Positions 10,366 through 18,322 of a stretch of 64,000 bases of DNA are shown piece by piece. A program made the position numbers and the translations under genes. Every line of letters starts with the position of its first letter. Position 1 is the stretch's first letter. The stretch is from Comamonas badia DSM 17552. GTDB taxonomy: Bacteria; Pseudomonadota; Gammaproteobacteria; Burkholderiales; Burkholderiaceae_C. Under the pieces are notes generated by a model, which searched no databases, had not been told where the DNA came from, and saw only the letters and a program-made list of their open reading frames with translations. The stretch spans positions 1 through 64,000 of the forward strand of contig NZ_AXVM01000006.1 of the NCBI RefSeq assembly GCF_000484635.1. The letters are read 5' to 3'.

Positions 10366-11103
10366 TCACGCTTCGGTGGCAGCCGCAGGCAGCCTGCCTG
10401 CATCCAGCAGACGCCGCCCCAGCGCAACCACGCGGTCGGCATCCAGGGGCTGCCGCGACTCTTCCTGCACGCGCACCCATTGCGCATCGTCGAACAGGGC
10501 CCGGTGATACGCCATGAACGTCTCCTGCAGAAAGCGCCGGTCCACCTCGGGGTGCCCCTGGATGCCCAGGAACCGTCCGTCCACCAGAAAGACCTCGTGC
10601 GGGATGGTTGCCGAGGACGCCAGGGAGACGGCCTCGGGCGGCAGGCGGGTTACGCATTCCCCATGGCTCTGCACCAGGGAGGTCGGGCCGCCGCCGGCCT
10701 GGCCGCCGATCAAGGCCTGCGCCTGCACGCCCCAGCGCAGCTGGTCCACGCCGAGCTTGAAGCGGCCGGAGGGGTTCTTCCCGACCTGCCCGCCCAGTGC
10801 CGCGGCAATGGCCTGGGAGCCGAAGCACAGACCGACCACCGGCGCATCGCCGCGCCGCGCCTGCGCCTGCAGAAAGGCCATCAAGCGGCGTACCAGCGGC
10901 GTCTGCGCATCATCGACCACCGACCGGGGGCTGCCACTGATCACGTAGCCCGCATAACCCGTGGCCCGTTCAGGAAAATCAGCCTGGGCAGGGTGGAGAA
11001 CATCCCATTGTTCGTCTTTCCTGGCGAAGGTCGAGATGATTTTTCCCTGCCACTCTTCATTCCCTGGCGCGTCGACGCACCAGATCACAGCGTATTTTTT
11101 CAT
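10366..11103 (-). CDS. tdnT: class I glutamine amidotransferase-like protein; gamma-glutamylanilide hydrolase
   Basis: The 245-residue protein has the class I amidotransferase nucleophile Cys93 in GLCFGSQ and the His184/Glu186 pair in GHPEVD, so the catalytic triad is present. It has no synthetase domain. In aniline clusters the equivalent protein (TdnT, AtdA2) hydrolyses accumulated gamma-glutamylanilide and limits its toxicity. It sits 9 bases after tdnQ and 30 bases before tdnA1, all on one strand. Taken alone it would be called a GMP-synthase-like amidotransferase; the role is inferred from synteny. Confidence 0.82.
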   Translation of the reverse strand: MKKYAVIWCVDAPGNEEWQGKIISTFARKDEQWDVLHPAQADFPERATGYAGYVISGSPRSVVDDAQTPLVRRLMAFLQAQARRGDAPVVGLCFGSQAIAAALGGQVGKNPSGRFKLGVDQLRWGVQAQALIGGQAGGGPTSLVQSHGECVTRLPPEAVSLASSATIPHEVFLVDGRFLGIQGHPEVDRRFLQETFMAYHRALFDDAQWVRVQEESRQPLDADRVVALGRRLLDAGRLPAAATEA

Positions 11104-11112
11104 GTCGTCGCG

Positions 11113-12591
11113 TCAGAACAATTCGAAATATTCACGGTGCTCCCAGTCGGTTACCGTGTCTCCGGCGAAATCCACCTGCCCCTCGGCCGCCGAGAACCGG
11201 GCCCATTCGCTGCGGCGCAAATGCAGCCAATAGCGGATGAACTCCTCACCGAAGGCCTCGCGAAAGAAGGCCGAGGATTCCAGTACATCCAGCGCCTCGG
11301 CCAGGTTGTGCGGCAGGATGGGCACGTCGGCTGCGTACGGCGTCTCCTGCAGCGGCCCCGGATCGCGTTGGCGGCGAATCCCGTCCATGCCCGAAAACAC
11401 CTGCGACGCGAGGTACAGATAGGGATTGGCGGCCGGCTCGCCGACGCGGTTCTCGACCCGGCTGGCCGAATCGCCCGGCGCGGAGATGACACGCGCCAGC
11501 GCCGCGCGGTTGTCCTTGGCCCAGCTCACGCGGTCGGGCGCCAGCGAGTACGGGCGGCGGCGGCGGTAGCCGTTGATCGTCGGGGTCGTGAAGCTCGACG
11601 CCGCGCAGGCATGCTCCAGCAGACCGCCCACGTAGGCCCGGCCCAGCGCCGACAGCGGCTCGCCCGGCTGCGGCACGAACGCATTGGCGCTGCTGCCGCG
11701 CGCGCTGAGCGACTGGTGCAGGTGCCAGCCCGAGGAATAGAACCCCGGGATGGCGGGTTTGCACATGAAGCTCGCGAGATACCCGCGGCGGCGGCAGATC
11801 TGCTTGACCGCATTGCGGAACAGCACCATGGCGTCCGCCACGTCCAGGCCGGACATGACGTCGAAGGTGGTTTCCATCTGGCTTGGCGCCCACTCGTCCT
11901 CGATGCTGCGCAGCGGCAGGCCCAGGGCGAGCAGGTGCTGGCGCACCTCGGCCATGATGGGCTCGACCTCGTCCAGGTGGTTTTCCAGCAGGTAGGAATA
12001 GCCCTTGGCCACCGGCATCACCCTGGGCGGCGCCGCCGGTGTGCCAGGTCCGCCCAGGGTCTCGGGCTCCAGGCAGGGATCGACGATGCGGGTCAGATAC
12101 CACTCCACCTCCAGGCCCGCCTGGTAGTCGTAGCCCAGCTCCCGCAGCTCGCCCAGCGCTTTCTTGAGGATGGCGCGCGGGCTGAGCGTGAAGGGCCGTC
12201 CGCTCGTCATGTACAGATCGGCCAGCATCCAGCCGGTGCGATCCGCCCAGGGCAGGATGCGGAAGGTGGTCGGGTCCGGCACCATCACCACGTTCGGGCT
12301 GCCGGCCAGTTCGGCGCTGCCGAAGCCGCCGTCGGCGGAGAAGGGGTTGAAGACGATGGCGCTGGCGGTGTCGAAGAAGAACGGCGCCATGGTGATTTCG
12401 GAGCCGCTGGCAAAGGCCGACCTGAGCGCAGCCACCGACAGCATTTTCCCGCGCAGCAGGCCATATTGATCCGGCCAGGACAGGCGCACCATCTGCAGGC
12501 CCGCCTTTTCGATCTGTTGCAACACCTCGGCTGCCGCCGCCCTTTGGGCATCCGACCACAGCCCATGCAATTCAATGAATTTCTTGCTCAT
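11113..12591 (-). CDS. tdnQ: glutamine synthetase-like gamma-glutamylanilide synthetase
   Basis: The 492-residue protein is a class I glutamine synthetase relative. Visible signatures include EVEWYLTRIVDPC, the ATP/metal region GFYSSGWHLHQSL and NGYRRRRPYSLAPDRVSW. In aniline degraders the equivalent (TdnQ, AtdA1, DcaQ) joins glutamate to aniline using ATP, the first step before dioxygenation. It opens the operon Q-T-A1-A2-B-R. Other members of this family glutamylate isopropylamine (IpuC) or putrescine (PuuA), but those are not linked to Rieske dioxygenase subunits. Start ATG 12591 is preceded by AGGAG. Confidence 0.85.
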   Translation of the reverse strand: MSKKFIELHGLWSDAQRAAAAEVLQQIEKAGLQMVRLSWPDQYGLLRGKMLSVAALRSAFASGSEITMAPFFFDTASAIVFNPFSADGGFGSAELAGSPNVVMVPDPTTFRILPWADRTGWMLADLYMTSGRPFTLSPRAILKKALGELRELGYDYQAGLEVEWYLTRIVDPCLEPETLGGPGTPAAPPRVMPVAKGYSYLLENHLDEVEPIMAEVRQHLLALGLPLRSIEDEWAPSQMETTFDVMSGLDVADAMVLFRNAVKQICRRRGYLASFMCKPAIPGFYSSGWHLHQSLSARGSSANAFVPQPGEPLSALGRAYVGGLLEHACAASSFTTPTINGYRRRRPYSLAPDRVSWAKDNRAALARVISAPGDSASRVENRVGEPAANPYLYLASQVFSGMDGIRRQRDPGPLQETPYAADVPILPHNLAEALDVLESSAFFREAFGEEFIRYWLHLRRSEWARFSAAEGQVDFAGDTVTDWEHREYFELF

Positions 12592-12892
12592 TTTGTCTCC
12601 TGGGTTTCATTCCGGCATCCAATGCCGGGGCAAGCGCTTCATCCAGTGGGAATACCAAATACCTCACTTGCCTGTCGGCTATTGTTCTAGGTCAAAAACA
12701 GAGCGTAAACACCAAAACTGCGACTTTGATTCGCAATATTGAAACTGCTGCAGCGCAGCAATGGTGCGGGCGGCCTCGAAACAGACCGCCTGGTTCTGGA
12801 GGTGAGCGGGGTGGCGCGGGCCCCGGGAACGTCGCTACGCCCTCTTCATGCCCGCTCAGGCGAGCGCCGGCAGGGATTCAAAAAACGGGCAG
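12592..12892. other. non-coding gap: tdnQ leader and promoter region
   Basis: About 300 bases between the DUF1284 stop and tdnQ. The half next to tdnQ is clearly more A/T-rich than its surroundings and contains CAATATTG within TTCAATATTGCGAA, a candidate T-N11/12-A site for the LysR regulator. No promoter boxes are convincing. No open frame resembling a gene is seen. Confidence 0.5.
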
Positions 12893-13330
12893 CTATGTTG
12901 AAAGCCGCTGGCGCAGCCGCGCCCCGGCATAGCCGCTCGCGGCCACATGGGTGCACATCGCGTGCCAGGGGCAGTCGGTGCAGGCGCCGCGGATGGTGCC
13001 CTGGGCAAAGGCGTGGCGCATGCGCGCGACCCGCGCCGCATCCAGCACCAGGCGGCTGCCGCTGGCAATGTCTCCCAGCAAAGGGGCCAGGTCCCGCAGC
13101 GCGCGCCGGTCGCGCTCCTGCACGCTCATGCCGTGGCAGTGGGCGCAATCCCCCTCTTCTGCGCACAGCGGCGCGCAGAGGGTATCAGGGCCTGATACCA
13201 GTTCAAGCCCTTCGCGCTTGTCCAGCCTGCGGACGACGCTATCGAAATTGCGAACGAACGCCGGGCTGTAGCCCTTGCCCGAGTAGGTCAGCACGCACAG
13301 CAGATGGTGCGCGCGCAGGGTGATGGTCAC
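12893..13330 (-). CDS. DUF1284 family protein, cysteine-rich
   Basis: The 145-residue protein has the DUF1284 N-terminus (TITLRAHHLLCVLTYSGKGY) and two cysteine clusters, CAPLCAEEGDCAHC near 65-78 and CTDCPWHAMC near 118-127, which suggests a metal or iron-sulfur site. Function is not established. GTG 13330 is chosen as start because the family begins at this point and because GTGA overlaps the bioY stop, so the gene is translationally coupled to bioY; GTG 13357 is the alternative. If the BirA operator controls bioY, it also controls this gene. Confidence 0.8.
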   Translation of the reverse strand: MTITLRAHHLLCVLTYSGKGYSPAFVRNFDSVVRRLDKREGLELVSGPDTLCAPLCAEEGDCAHCHGMSVQERDRRALRDLAPLLGDIASGSRLVLDAARVARMRHAFAQGTIRGACTDCPWHAMCTHVAASGYAGARLRQRLST

Positions 13331-13896
13331 GCGCCGCGGCGGCGCACCCCGTGCCACAGCGCCAGCGTGGCGGCGCCCAGAGCGGACTTGAGCACATCAC
13401 CCAGCAGGAAGGGCAGCACGCCGAACTGCCAGCCCTTGTCCATGCCGATCAGCATGCCCAGCCAGGTGCCGCCCGCCAGCAGGATCAGCGTGGTGCACAG
13501 GAACATCGCCAGGAAGGCGCGCACCGGTTTTGCACCATCCCAGCCACGGGCGGCCAGCCAGCCCATGAGCATCGCGCCCAGCGGAAAGGCCAGCAGATAC
13601 CCCGCCGTCTTGCCCATGAAGGGCGCCAACCCCCCGGCGCCGCCGGCCAGCACCGGCAGGCCCGCCAGCGCCTCCATCAGCCAGGCCAGCACCGTGATGC
13701 CGCCCAGGCGCCAGCCGTAGAGCGCGCCAATCATCAGCACCGCCAAGGTCTGCATCGACACCGGCACCGGCTGCAGCGGGATGCTGATGTACGACGACGC
13801 GGTCAGCACCGCCGTGCCGCCCAGCACCATCAAAACCTGGCGCGCAAGCGAAGGAGAGCGGGACGAAGGCAAGGCAAGAGAAGCGGATTGAGACAT
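13327..13896 (-). CDS. bioY: BioY-type biotin transporter
   Basis: BioY is the substrate-binding membrane component of biotin uptake (energy-coupling-factor class, also able to work alone). The 189-residue protein is almost entirely hydrophobic, with about six membrane segments. It carries typical BioY stretches such as VPVSMQTLAVLMIGALYGWR and FMGKTAGYLLAFPLGAMLMG. Start ATG 13896 is preceded by AGGGG. It is transcribed away from birA, with a BirA operator in the shared gap. Confidence 0.93.
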   Translation of the reverse strand: MSQSASLALPSSRSPSLARQVLMVLGGTAVLTASSYISIPLQPVPVSMQTLAVLMIGALYGWRLGGITVLAWLMEALAGLPVLAGGAGGLAPFMGKTAGYLLAFPLGAMLMGWLAARGWDGAKPVRAFLAMFLCTTLILLAGGTWLGMLIGMDKGWQFGVLPFLLGDVLKSALGAATLALWHGVRRRGA

Positions 13897-13985
13897 GAAT
13901 ACCCCTGAACAACAATGATCCGGATCGCTGCCGCCATGCGGCTGCAGCAAGCAACAGCGGCGAAGTATCCAGGAGGCTCGCCGTA

Positions 13986-14019
13986 TTGTCAACTTCAAAT
14001 CATCAAATTCAGTTGACGA
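13986..14019. promoter_or_regulatory. BirA (biotin repressor) operator between bioY and birA
   Basis: TTGTCAACT (13986-13994), 16 unspecified bases, AGTTGACGA (14011-14019). The half-sites are inverted repeats with one mismatch, and the 9-16-9 geometry equals that of the E. coli operator (TTGTAAACC-N16-GGTTTACAA). It lies in the A/T-rich part of the divergent gap where the promoters must be, and the adjacent birA encodes a ligase with a DNA-binding domain. Confidence 0.85.
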
Positions 14020-14064
14020 TGGCGCTGCCACGCTCCTCCCAGCGGGCTGAGGCACACTCAGGCC

Positions 14065-15060
14065 ATGAAACCAGGGCTTTCGACACAGGGTCTGCTGCAG
14101 CGCCTCGCCAACGGTGAAGCCTTGTCGGGCGAGGCATTGGCCGAGCAGTTGGGCGTCACCCGCGCGGCGATCTGGAAGCAGATCGCGGCACTGCGCGCGC
14201 TCGGCCTGCCGATCGAGGCGCGCACGGGTTCGGGCTATCGCCTGCCCTGGGCCATCGAGCTGCTGGATGCGCAGGCCATCACCACCGCCCTGCCGGCCGC
14301 ATCGCCAGGACCCGCGCAGGCGCCGGTCCACGTGCACTGGGAGCTGGATTCCACCCAGAACGAACTGGCGCGCACCATGGCCGATGCGCCAGACCTGACC
14401 GCCGTGCTGGCGGAAACCCAGCGCGCAGGGCGTGGCCGACGCGGTCGCGGCTGGCAGTGCCCGCCAGGCATGGGCATCATGCTCTCGATTGTTAAGCGGT
14501 TTGAGAGCGGGCCGGCGGCGCTGACAGGCCTTTCGATCGCCATGGGCGTGTGCGCGGCGCAGGCGATTCAAAGCCTCGCCACCGCGCCCAGTCTGCGGCT
14601 CAAGTGGCCCAACGACCTGGTGGCGGGGGGCGAAAAACTCGCGGGCATCCTGATCGAGGTCGATGGCGAATACGACGGTCCCTGCATCGCGCGCGTCGGT
14701 CTGGGCTTGAACCTGCGCCTGAGGCCGGAACTGCAGGCGCAGCTCGATCAGCCTGCCACGGATCTGGCGAGCCAGTGCGGGGGGCTTTTACCCGATCGCA
14801 ACCAGCTGGCAGCCCGGCTGATTGCCCAGTTGCGCGCGGGCCTGCTGCGCTTCGAGCGCGAGGGCCTGGCCGCCTTTGCCGATGATTTTTCACGCCTGGA
14901 CTGCCTGCTGGACCAACCGCTCACCCTCCACGGTGCACAGGGCGCGCAGCACGGCAAGGGCCGCGGCATCGATGCAAGCGGCGCGCTGCGCGTGGAAATC
15001 AACGGCCAGACCGTCGCCGTCTACAGCGACAAGGTGTCGGTGCGGCGCCCTTCGCAATGA
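14065..15060 (+). CDS. birA: bifunctional biotin-[acetyl-CoA-carboxylase] ligase and biotin repressor
   Basis: The 331-residue protein attaches biotin to the biotin carrier protein of acetyl-CoA carboxylase and, as biotinyl-AMP complex, represses transport or synthesis genes. An N-terminal winged helix (about 10-60: GEALAEQLGVTRAAIWKQIA) gives DNA binding. The ligase domain has GRGRRGRGW near 120 and KWPNDLVAGGEKLAGIL near 180. The C-terminal domain is present. The DNA-binding domain and the operator upstream together support the repressor role. ATG 14065 has only a weak ribosome binding site (CTCAGG). Confidence 0.95.
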   Translation: MKPGLSTQGLLQRLANGEALSGEALAEQLGVTRAAIWKQIAALRALGLPIEARTGSGYRLPWAIELLDAQAITTALPAASPGPAQAPVHVHWELDSTQNELARTMADAPDLTAVLAETQRAGRGRRGRGWQCPPGMGIMLSIVKRFESGPAALTGLSIAMGVCAAQAIQSLATAPSLRLKWPNDLVAGGEKLAGILIEVDGEYDGPCIARVGLGLNLRLRPELQAQLDQPATDLASQCGGLLPDRNQLAARLIAQLRAGLLRFEREGLAAFADDFSRLDCLLDQPLTLHGAQGAQHGKGRGIDASGALRVEINGQTVAVYSDKVSVRRPSQ

Positions 15061-15080
15061 CGCAATGACCCGCAACCCCC

Positions 15081-15123
15081 GTCATGCGCCGCAAGGCGCG
15101 TCATGCCCGCGCAGCGGCGTCAT
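15081..15123. repeat. GTCAT-bounded palindromic repeat, family C
   Basis: GTCATGCGCCGC followed by AAGGCGCGTCAT (15081-15104) is nearly identical (23 of 24 bases) to 31501-31524 before dnaK. A second partial unit, GCAGCGGCGTCAT, follows. It lies between birA and moaE, which converge, and may act as a transcription stop for both. Confidence 0.65.
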
Positions 15124-15126
15124 CCT

Positions 15127-15603
15127 TCATTGCGCATTGCCCGCCTGAATCCCCCAGCGCCTGAGCGCCGCATCGTCGCTCTCGCGCGCATCCACCCACT
15201 GCGTGCCCTCGGGGGTGGCTTCCTTCTTCCAGAACGGCGCCTGGGTCTTGAGGTAGTCCATCAGGAATTCGCAGGCCTGAAAGCTCTCGCCGCGGTGCGC
15301 GCTGGTGACGGCCACCAGCACGATCTGGTCCTCGGGCTGCAACAGGCCCACGCGGTGGATCACGCGCACGCCGTAGAAGTCAAAGCGCCGGCGCGCCTCG
15401 TCGATCATCGCGGCGATGGATTTTTCGGTCATGCCGGGGTAATGCTCCAGCTCCATGCTGCTCACCTGCCCGCTGCCGCTGCGGTCGCGCACGGTGCCGA
15501 CGAAGCAGCAGACCGCGCCCACGCGCGCATCCTCGGCGCGCAGGCGGGCGATCTCGCGCGACACATCGAAATCCTCGGTCTGGATGGAAACCTCGCTGGA
15601 CAT
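15127..15603 (-). CDS. moaE: molybdopterin synthase catalytic subunit MoaE
   Basis: MoaE transfers sulfur from the thiocarboxylated MoaD C-terminus to cyclic pyranopterin monophosphate to make molybdopterin. The 158-residue protein shows the family signatures GAVCCFVGTVRD, LEHYPGMTEKSI, HRVG and APFWKKE, which includes the active-site lysine. Two small plus-strand genes separate it from moaD, moeA and mobB. Confidence 0.95.
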   Translation of the reverse strand: MSSEVSIQTEDFDVSREIARLRAEDARVGAVCCFVGTVRDRSGSGQVSSMELEHYPGMTEKSIAAMIDEARRRFDFYGVRVIHRVGLLQPEDQIVLVAVTSAHRGESFQACEFLMDYLKTQAPFWKKEATPEGTQWVDARESDDAALRRWGIQAGNAQ

Positions 15604-15656
15604 GAACCCGTCGCCGTTTTGCTACAGTGAAGCGCTTACTGTACCGCTCCCCACCG

Positions 15657-15911
15657 ATGGCCACCCTCGCCTTCACCGCCCACGGCTATACGCTCTATCC
15701 CTCGCCGCAAAGCGCGCACCGCACGGTGTTCGAATTCCACCTGTTCGTGCCCCATCCCTACGCCATCATCGACCTGCCCAGCATGGCGCTTGCAGGCCGC
15801 ACCAGCCTGTTTGCCGCGCACCGCATCGCCGACGGCAAGATGGGGCAGCTGGTGAGCTTTGAACTGGAAACCGATCGCGTGCGCTTTGAGGCGCGCTTCA
15901 CGCCCGATTGA
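15657..15911 (+). CDS. small conserved-looking protein of unknown function
   Basis: An 84-residue protein (MATLAFTAHGYTLYPSPQSA...) with no signal peptide or membrane helix. It is not recognised. ATG 15657 is preferred to an upstream frame start at 15627 that lies very close to moaE. The stop is two bases before the ATG of the next small gene, so the two are probably a translationally linked pair. Codon use looks normal for the region, and the pair sits antiparallel between moaE and moaD. Confidence 0.55.
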   Translation: MATLAFTAHGYTLYPSPQSAHRTVFEFHLFVPHPYAIIDLPSMALAGRTSLFAAHRIADGKMGQLVSFELETDRVRFEARFTPD

Positions 15912-15913
15912 CG

Positions 15914-16240
15914 ATGGACGCGGACAACCAGATCGTCGTGCCGCCCTCGTTCATCGCGTTGTTTCAGGATGGGCGCGGGCGGCTGCAGGAGCTGCCCGCC
16001 ACGGTGCGCGAGCGCTATGAGCTGTGCGAGGACATGGCCAGCAGCCTCACGGAACGCGCGCTGCAGGTGATCCACGACCACCCCTCGGAAGCCGGCGTGC
16101 TGCAGGCGTTCCACGCCGCGCTGAACCAGCCGGCGACCGGCCTGCGCCAGGTGGAGGCGCGCTGGGTGGTGCTGCGCCTGGCCGAGCTGCTGAACTGGGT
16201 CAGCCCGCCGCTGCAGGCCGCCGAAATCACCCGCCCGTGA
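15914..16240 (+). CDS. hypothetical protein, alpha-helical
   Basis: A 108-residue predicted helical protein (DNQIVVPPSFIALFQDGRGR, then LPATVRERYELCEDMASSLT) without a signal peptide or known motif. It starts two bases after the preceding small gene and its 3' end overlaps the 3' end of moaD by 14 bases on the opposite strand. Function unknown. Its position suggests a possible link to molybdenum cofactor synthesis, but this is context only. Confidence 0.6.
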   Translation: MDADNQIVVPPSFIALFQDGRGRLQELPATVRERYELCEDMASSLTERALQVIHDHPSEAGVLQAFHAALNQPATGLRQVEARWVVLRLAELLNWVSPPLQAAEITRP

Positions 16241-16487
16241 CCGGCGGGAAAAACGCCACCTCGGCACCCTCGGCCAGCGGCGCATCGGTCCTGGCCATCA
16301 GCTGATTGACGGCCATGCGCACCGCGCGGCCTTCGGCAAGGCATTCGGCCCAGGGCGCGCCGCGGGCGATCAGCTCCTGGCGCAGCGCGCCCACGGTGGC
16401 GGCCTGCGTGGCCAGCTCCTCGCTGCCCTGCCCCACCGCCTCGCGGATGGAGGCGAAATAGCGCACGGTAATGTTCTTGCCAGCCAT
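16227..16487 (-). CDS. moaD: molybdopterin synthase sulfur carrier subunit MoaD
   Basis: The 86-residue ubiquitin-like protein ends in the required Gly-Gly (FFPPVTGG), which is thiocarboxylated and donates sulfur to MoaE. The N-terminus (ITVRYFASIREAVGQGSEEL) is typical. Its ATG shares a base with the moeA stop (TGATG), so it is translationally coupled to moeA. The upstream frame extension to 16979 is a shadow inside moeA. Confidence 0.95.
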   Translation of the reverse strand: MAGKNITVRYFASIREAVGQGSEELATQAATVGALRQELIARGAPWAECLAEGRAVRMAVNQLMARTDAPLAEGAEVAFFPPVTGG

Positions 16488-17719
16488 CACAGCAGTTCCG
16501 CCCACGGGATGTAGCGCACCACATCGCCCGCGCGTATGGTGGTGTTCGCCGGGTTGTCCACCACGCCGTCGCCCCAGACGGTGGAGGTCAGCACGCCCGA
16601 GCTCTGGTTGGCATAGCGCTCCAGGCGCCCATCCGCGCCCCAGCGCACGCGCAGGAATTCGCGGCGGGAATCGGCTTTTGCCCAGTCGAACCCTGCGGTG
16701 GCAGCTACCGATCTGGGAGCAATCGCCGTCGCGCCCTGCAGCCGCAGCAAGAAGGGCCGCACCAGCCAGACGAAGGTGATGAAGCTGGAGACCGGGTTGC
16801 CCGGCAGCCCCATGAAATGCGCGCGCCGGGCGCCGCTTTGCACATGGCCATAGGCGAAGGGCTTGCCGGGTTTGATGGCGACCTTCCACAGGTCGAGGCT
16901 GCCCAGCTGCTGCACGGCGGGCTTGACATGGTCTTCCTCGCCCACCGACACGCCGCCGCTGGTGACGATCACGTCGCACTCCGCCGCCGCACGCTGCAGC
17001 GCGGCCACGGTAGCGGCCAAGGTGTCTTCGACGACGCCCAGATCGAGCACCTCGCAGCCCAGGCGCTCAAGCATGCTGCGCAGGAAGAAGCGGTTGCTGT
17101 TGTAGATGGTGCCTTCGCGCATCTGCCCGGGCGCGACGGTGCCGGGCATGATGAGTTCATCGCCGGTGGAAAACAGCGCCACGCGCGGGCGGCGCGCCAC
17201 GGCGACCTGCGCCAGGCCCACGCTGGCGGCCAAGCCCAGCTCGGCCGGGCCCAGGCGCGTGCCGGCCGTGAGCACGGTGGCGCCGCGCACGATGTCCTCG
17301 CCGCTGCGGCGCACCCATTGACCGGCTTTCGGCACGGCATTGATCCGCACGCGCCCATCCTCCAGCGGCGTGCAGTCCTCCTGCATGGCGATGGCATCCG
17401 CGCCCTCGGGCACCGGCGCGCCGGTGAAGATGCGCGCCGCCGTGCCCGCGGCCAAGGGCTGGCCCACATGCCCGGCCGGGATGCGCTGCGAGACGGGCAG
17501 CACGGCGCCCGCCTGCGCCACATCGGCACAGCGCAGCGCGTAGCCGTCCATCGCGCTGTTGTCGCGCGGCGGCACCTGCAGCGGCGAAACCACGTCCTGC
17601 GCCAGCACGCGGTGGTCGGCATCGAACAGCGACAGGGTTTCGGTCTGCGCCAGCGGCGCGGCATGCGCGAGCAGCTCGGCCAGCGCGTCGTCCAGCGGTT
17701 TCAAGGGGGGTCTCGTCAT
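16487..17719 (-). CDS. moeA: molybdopterin molybdenumtransferase MoeA
   Basis: MoeA inserts molybdate into adenylylated molybdopterin. The 410-residue protein has the expected pattern: PPRDNSAMDGYALR near 50, AARIFTGAPVPEGADA near 90, STGDELIMPG near 185, the MPT-binding SGGVSVGEEDHVK near 250 and GLPGNPVSSFITF near 300. It overlaps mobB by four bases at its start and moaD at its stop, forming a mobB-moeA-moaD unit. Confidence 0.95.
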   Translation of the reverse strand: MTRPPLKPLDDALAELLAHAAPLAQTETLSLFDADHRVLAQDVVSPLQVPPRDNSAMDGYALRCADVAQAGAVLPVSQRIPAGHVGQPLAAGTAARIFTGAPVPEGADAIAMQEDCTPLEDGRVRINAVPKAGQWVRRSGEDIVRGATVLTAGTRLGPAELGLAASVGLAQVAVARRPRVALFSTGDELIMPGTVAPGQMREGTIYNSNRFFLRSMLERLGCEVLDLGVVEDTLAATVAALQRAAAECDVIVTSGGVSVGEEDHVKPAVQQLGSLDLWKVAIKPGKPFAYGHVQSGARRAHFMGLPGNPVSSFITFVWLVRPFLLRLQGATAIAPRSVAATAGFDWAKADSRREFLRVRWGADGRLERYANQSSGVLTSTVWGDGVVDNPANTTIRAGDVVRYIPWAELL

Positions 17720-18261
17720 TGCATCTCCTGCGGCCGCCGGTATTCAAAACGGGCGGCCTGTTCGGTAAGCCAGTGCACGATCCGTGCCGGGTCGTTCAGA
17801 TCCAGCACCGGCCGGTGCGGCGGCTGCGGCAGGCGGGCCGCATCGACGGTGGCGACGGCGAGCACCCGCGGGTCATCGGCATAGAGCACGGCGCGCCCAT
17901 CCTGGCCCGGTTCAGCGGCGCGCCAGACCTCGATCTTGGGCAGCCGGACGGTCTTGAAGCCCTCGACCAGCACCCAGTCCACCGGACGCAGGCGCGCCAG
18001 CAGGTCGTGCACGTCGGGTTCATGCCGGGTTTCATATTCATGGATCAGCGCCAGACGCTGGTCCGAGGCGACGAGCACCTCGTGCGCGCCCGCCTGGCGG
18101 TGGCGCCAGCTGTCCTTGCCCGGCTGGTCGATGTCAAAGCGGTGGTGCGCATGCTTGAGCACCGAGACCCGCTGGCCCTGCGCCTTCAGGAGTGCAATCA
18201 CCGCTTCCAGCAGCGTGGTCTTGCCGGCCCCGGAGAAACCGGCAAAGACGACGACCTTCAT
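17716..18261 (-). CDS. mobB: molybdopterin-guanine dinucleotide biosynthesis adaptor MobB
   Basis: MobB is a P-loop GTP-binding protein that assists MobA in attaching GMP to molybdopterin. The 181-residue protein begins MKVVVFAGFSGAGKTTLLEA (Walker A). It has the family pattern LKHAHHRFDIDQPGKDSWRH and VLVEGFKTVRLPKIEVWR. It is first in the mobB-moeA-moaD transcript and overlaps moeA by four bases. MobA is not in the window. Confidence 0.93.
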   Translation of the reverse strand: MKVVVFAGFSGAGKTTLLEAVIALLKAQGQRVSVLKHAHHRFDIDQPGKDSWRHRQAGAHEVLVASDQRLALIHEYETRHEPDVHDLLARLRPVDWVLVEGFKTVRLPKIEVWRAAEPGQDGRAVLYADDPRVLAVATVDAARLPQPPHRPVLDLNDPARIVHWLTEQAARFEYRRPQEMQ

Positions 18262-18270
18262 GCAATACCT

Positions 18271-18321
18271 CTTTTTGATAGCTGCTGACGCTTACTGGAT
18301 AAGCGTCAGAGCCCTGTTTCA
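18271..18321. repeat. palindromic repeat, family A
   Basis: TTTTTGATAGCTGCTGACGC, then TTACTGGATAAGCGTCAG: an imperfect palindrome of the family described at 6331, located between mobB and thrC. As RNA it forms a stem GCTGACGCTT/AAGCGTCAG with a short loop. Confidence 0.8.
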
Positions 18322-18322
18322 T

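Noticed and set aside
9814-12690. A 958-codon open frame on the plus strand opposite tdnQ, tdnT and tdnA1
   Set aside because: It is a shadow of high-GC codon use in real genes on the other strand; the product is Arg/His/Gln/Leu-rich with no domain, while the minus-strand proteins have intact catalytic motifs.
16685-16720. GGTAGCTGCCA-like string in moeA that resembles repeat family A
   Set aside because: Only one arm is visible and the protein sequence there is not clearly an insertion.
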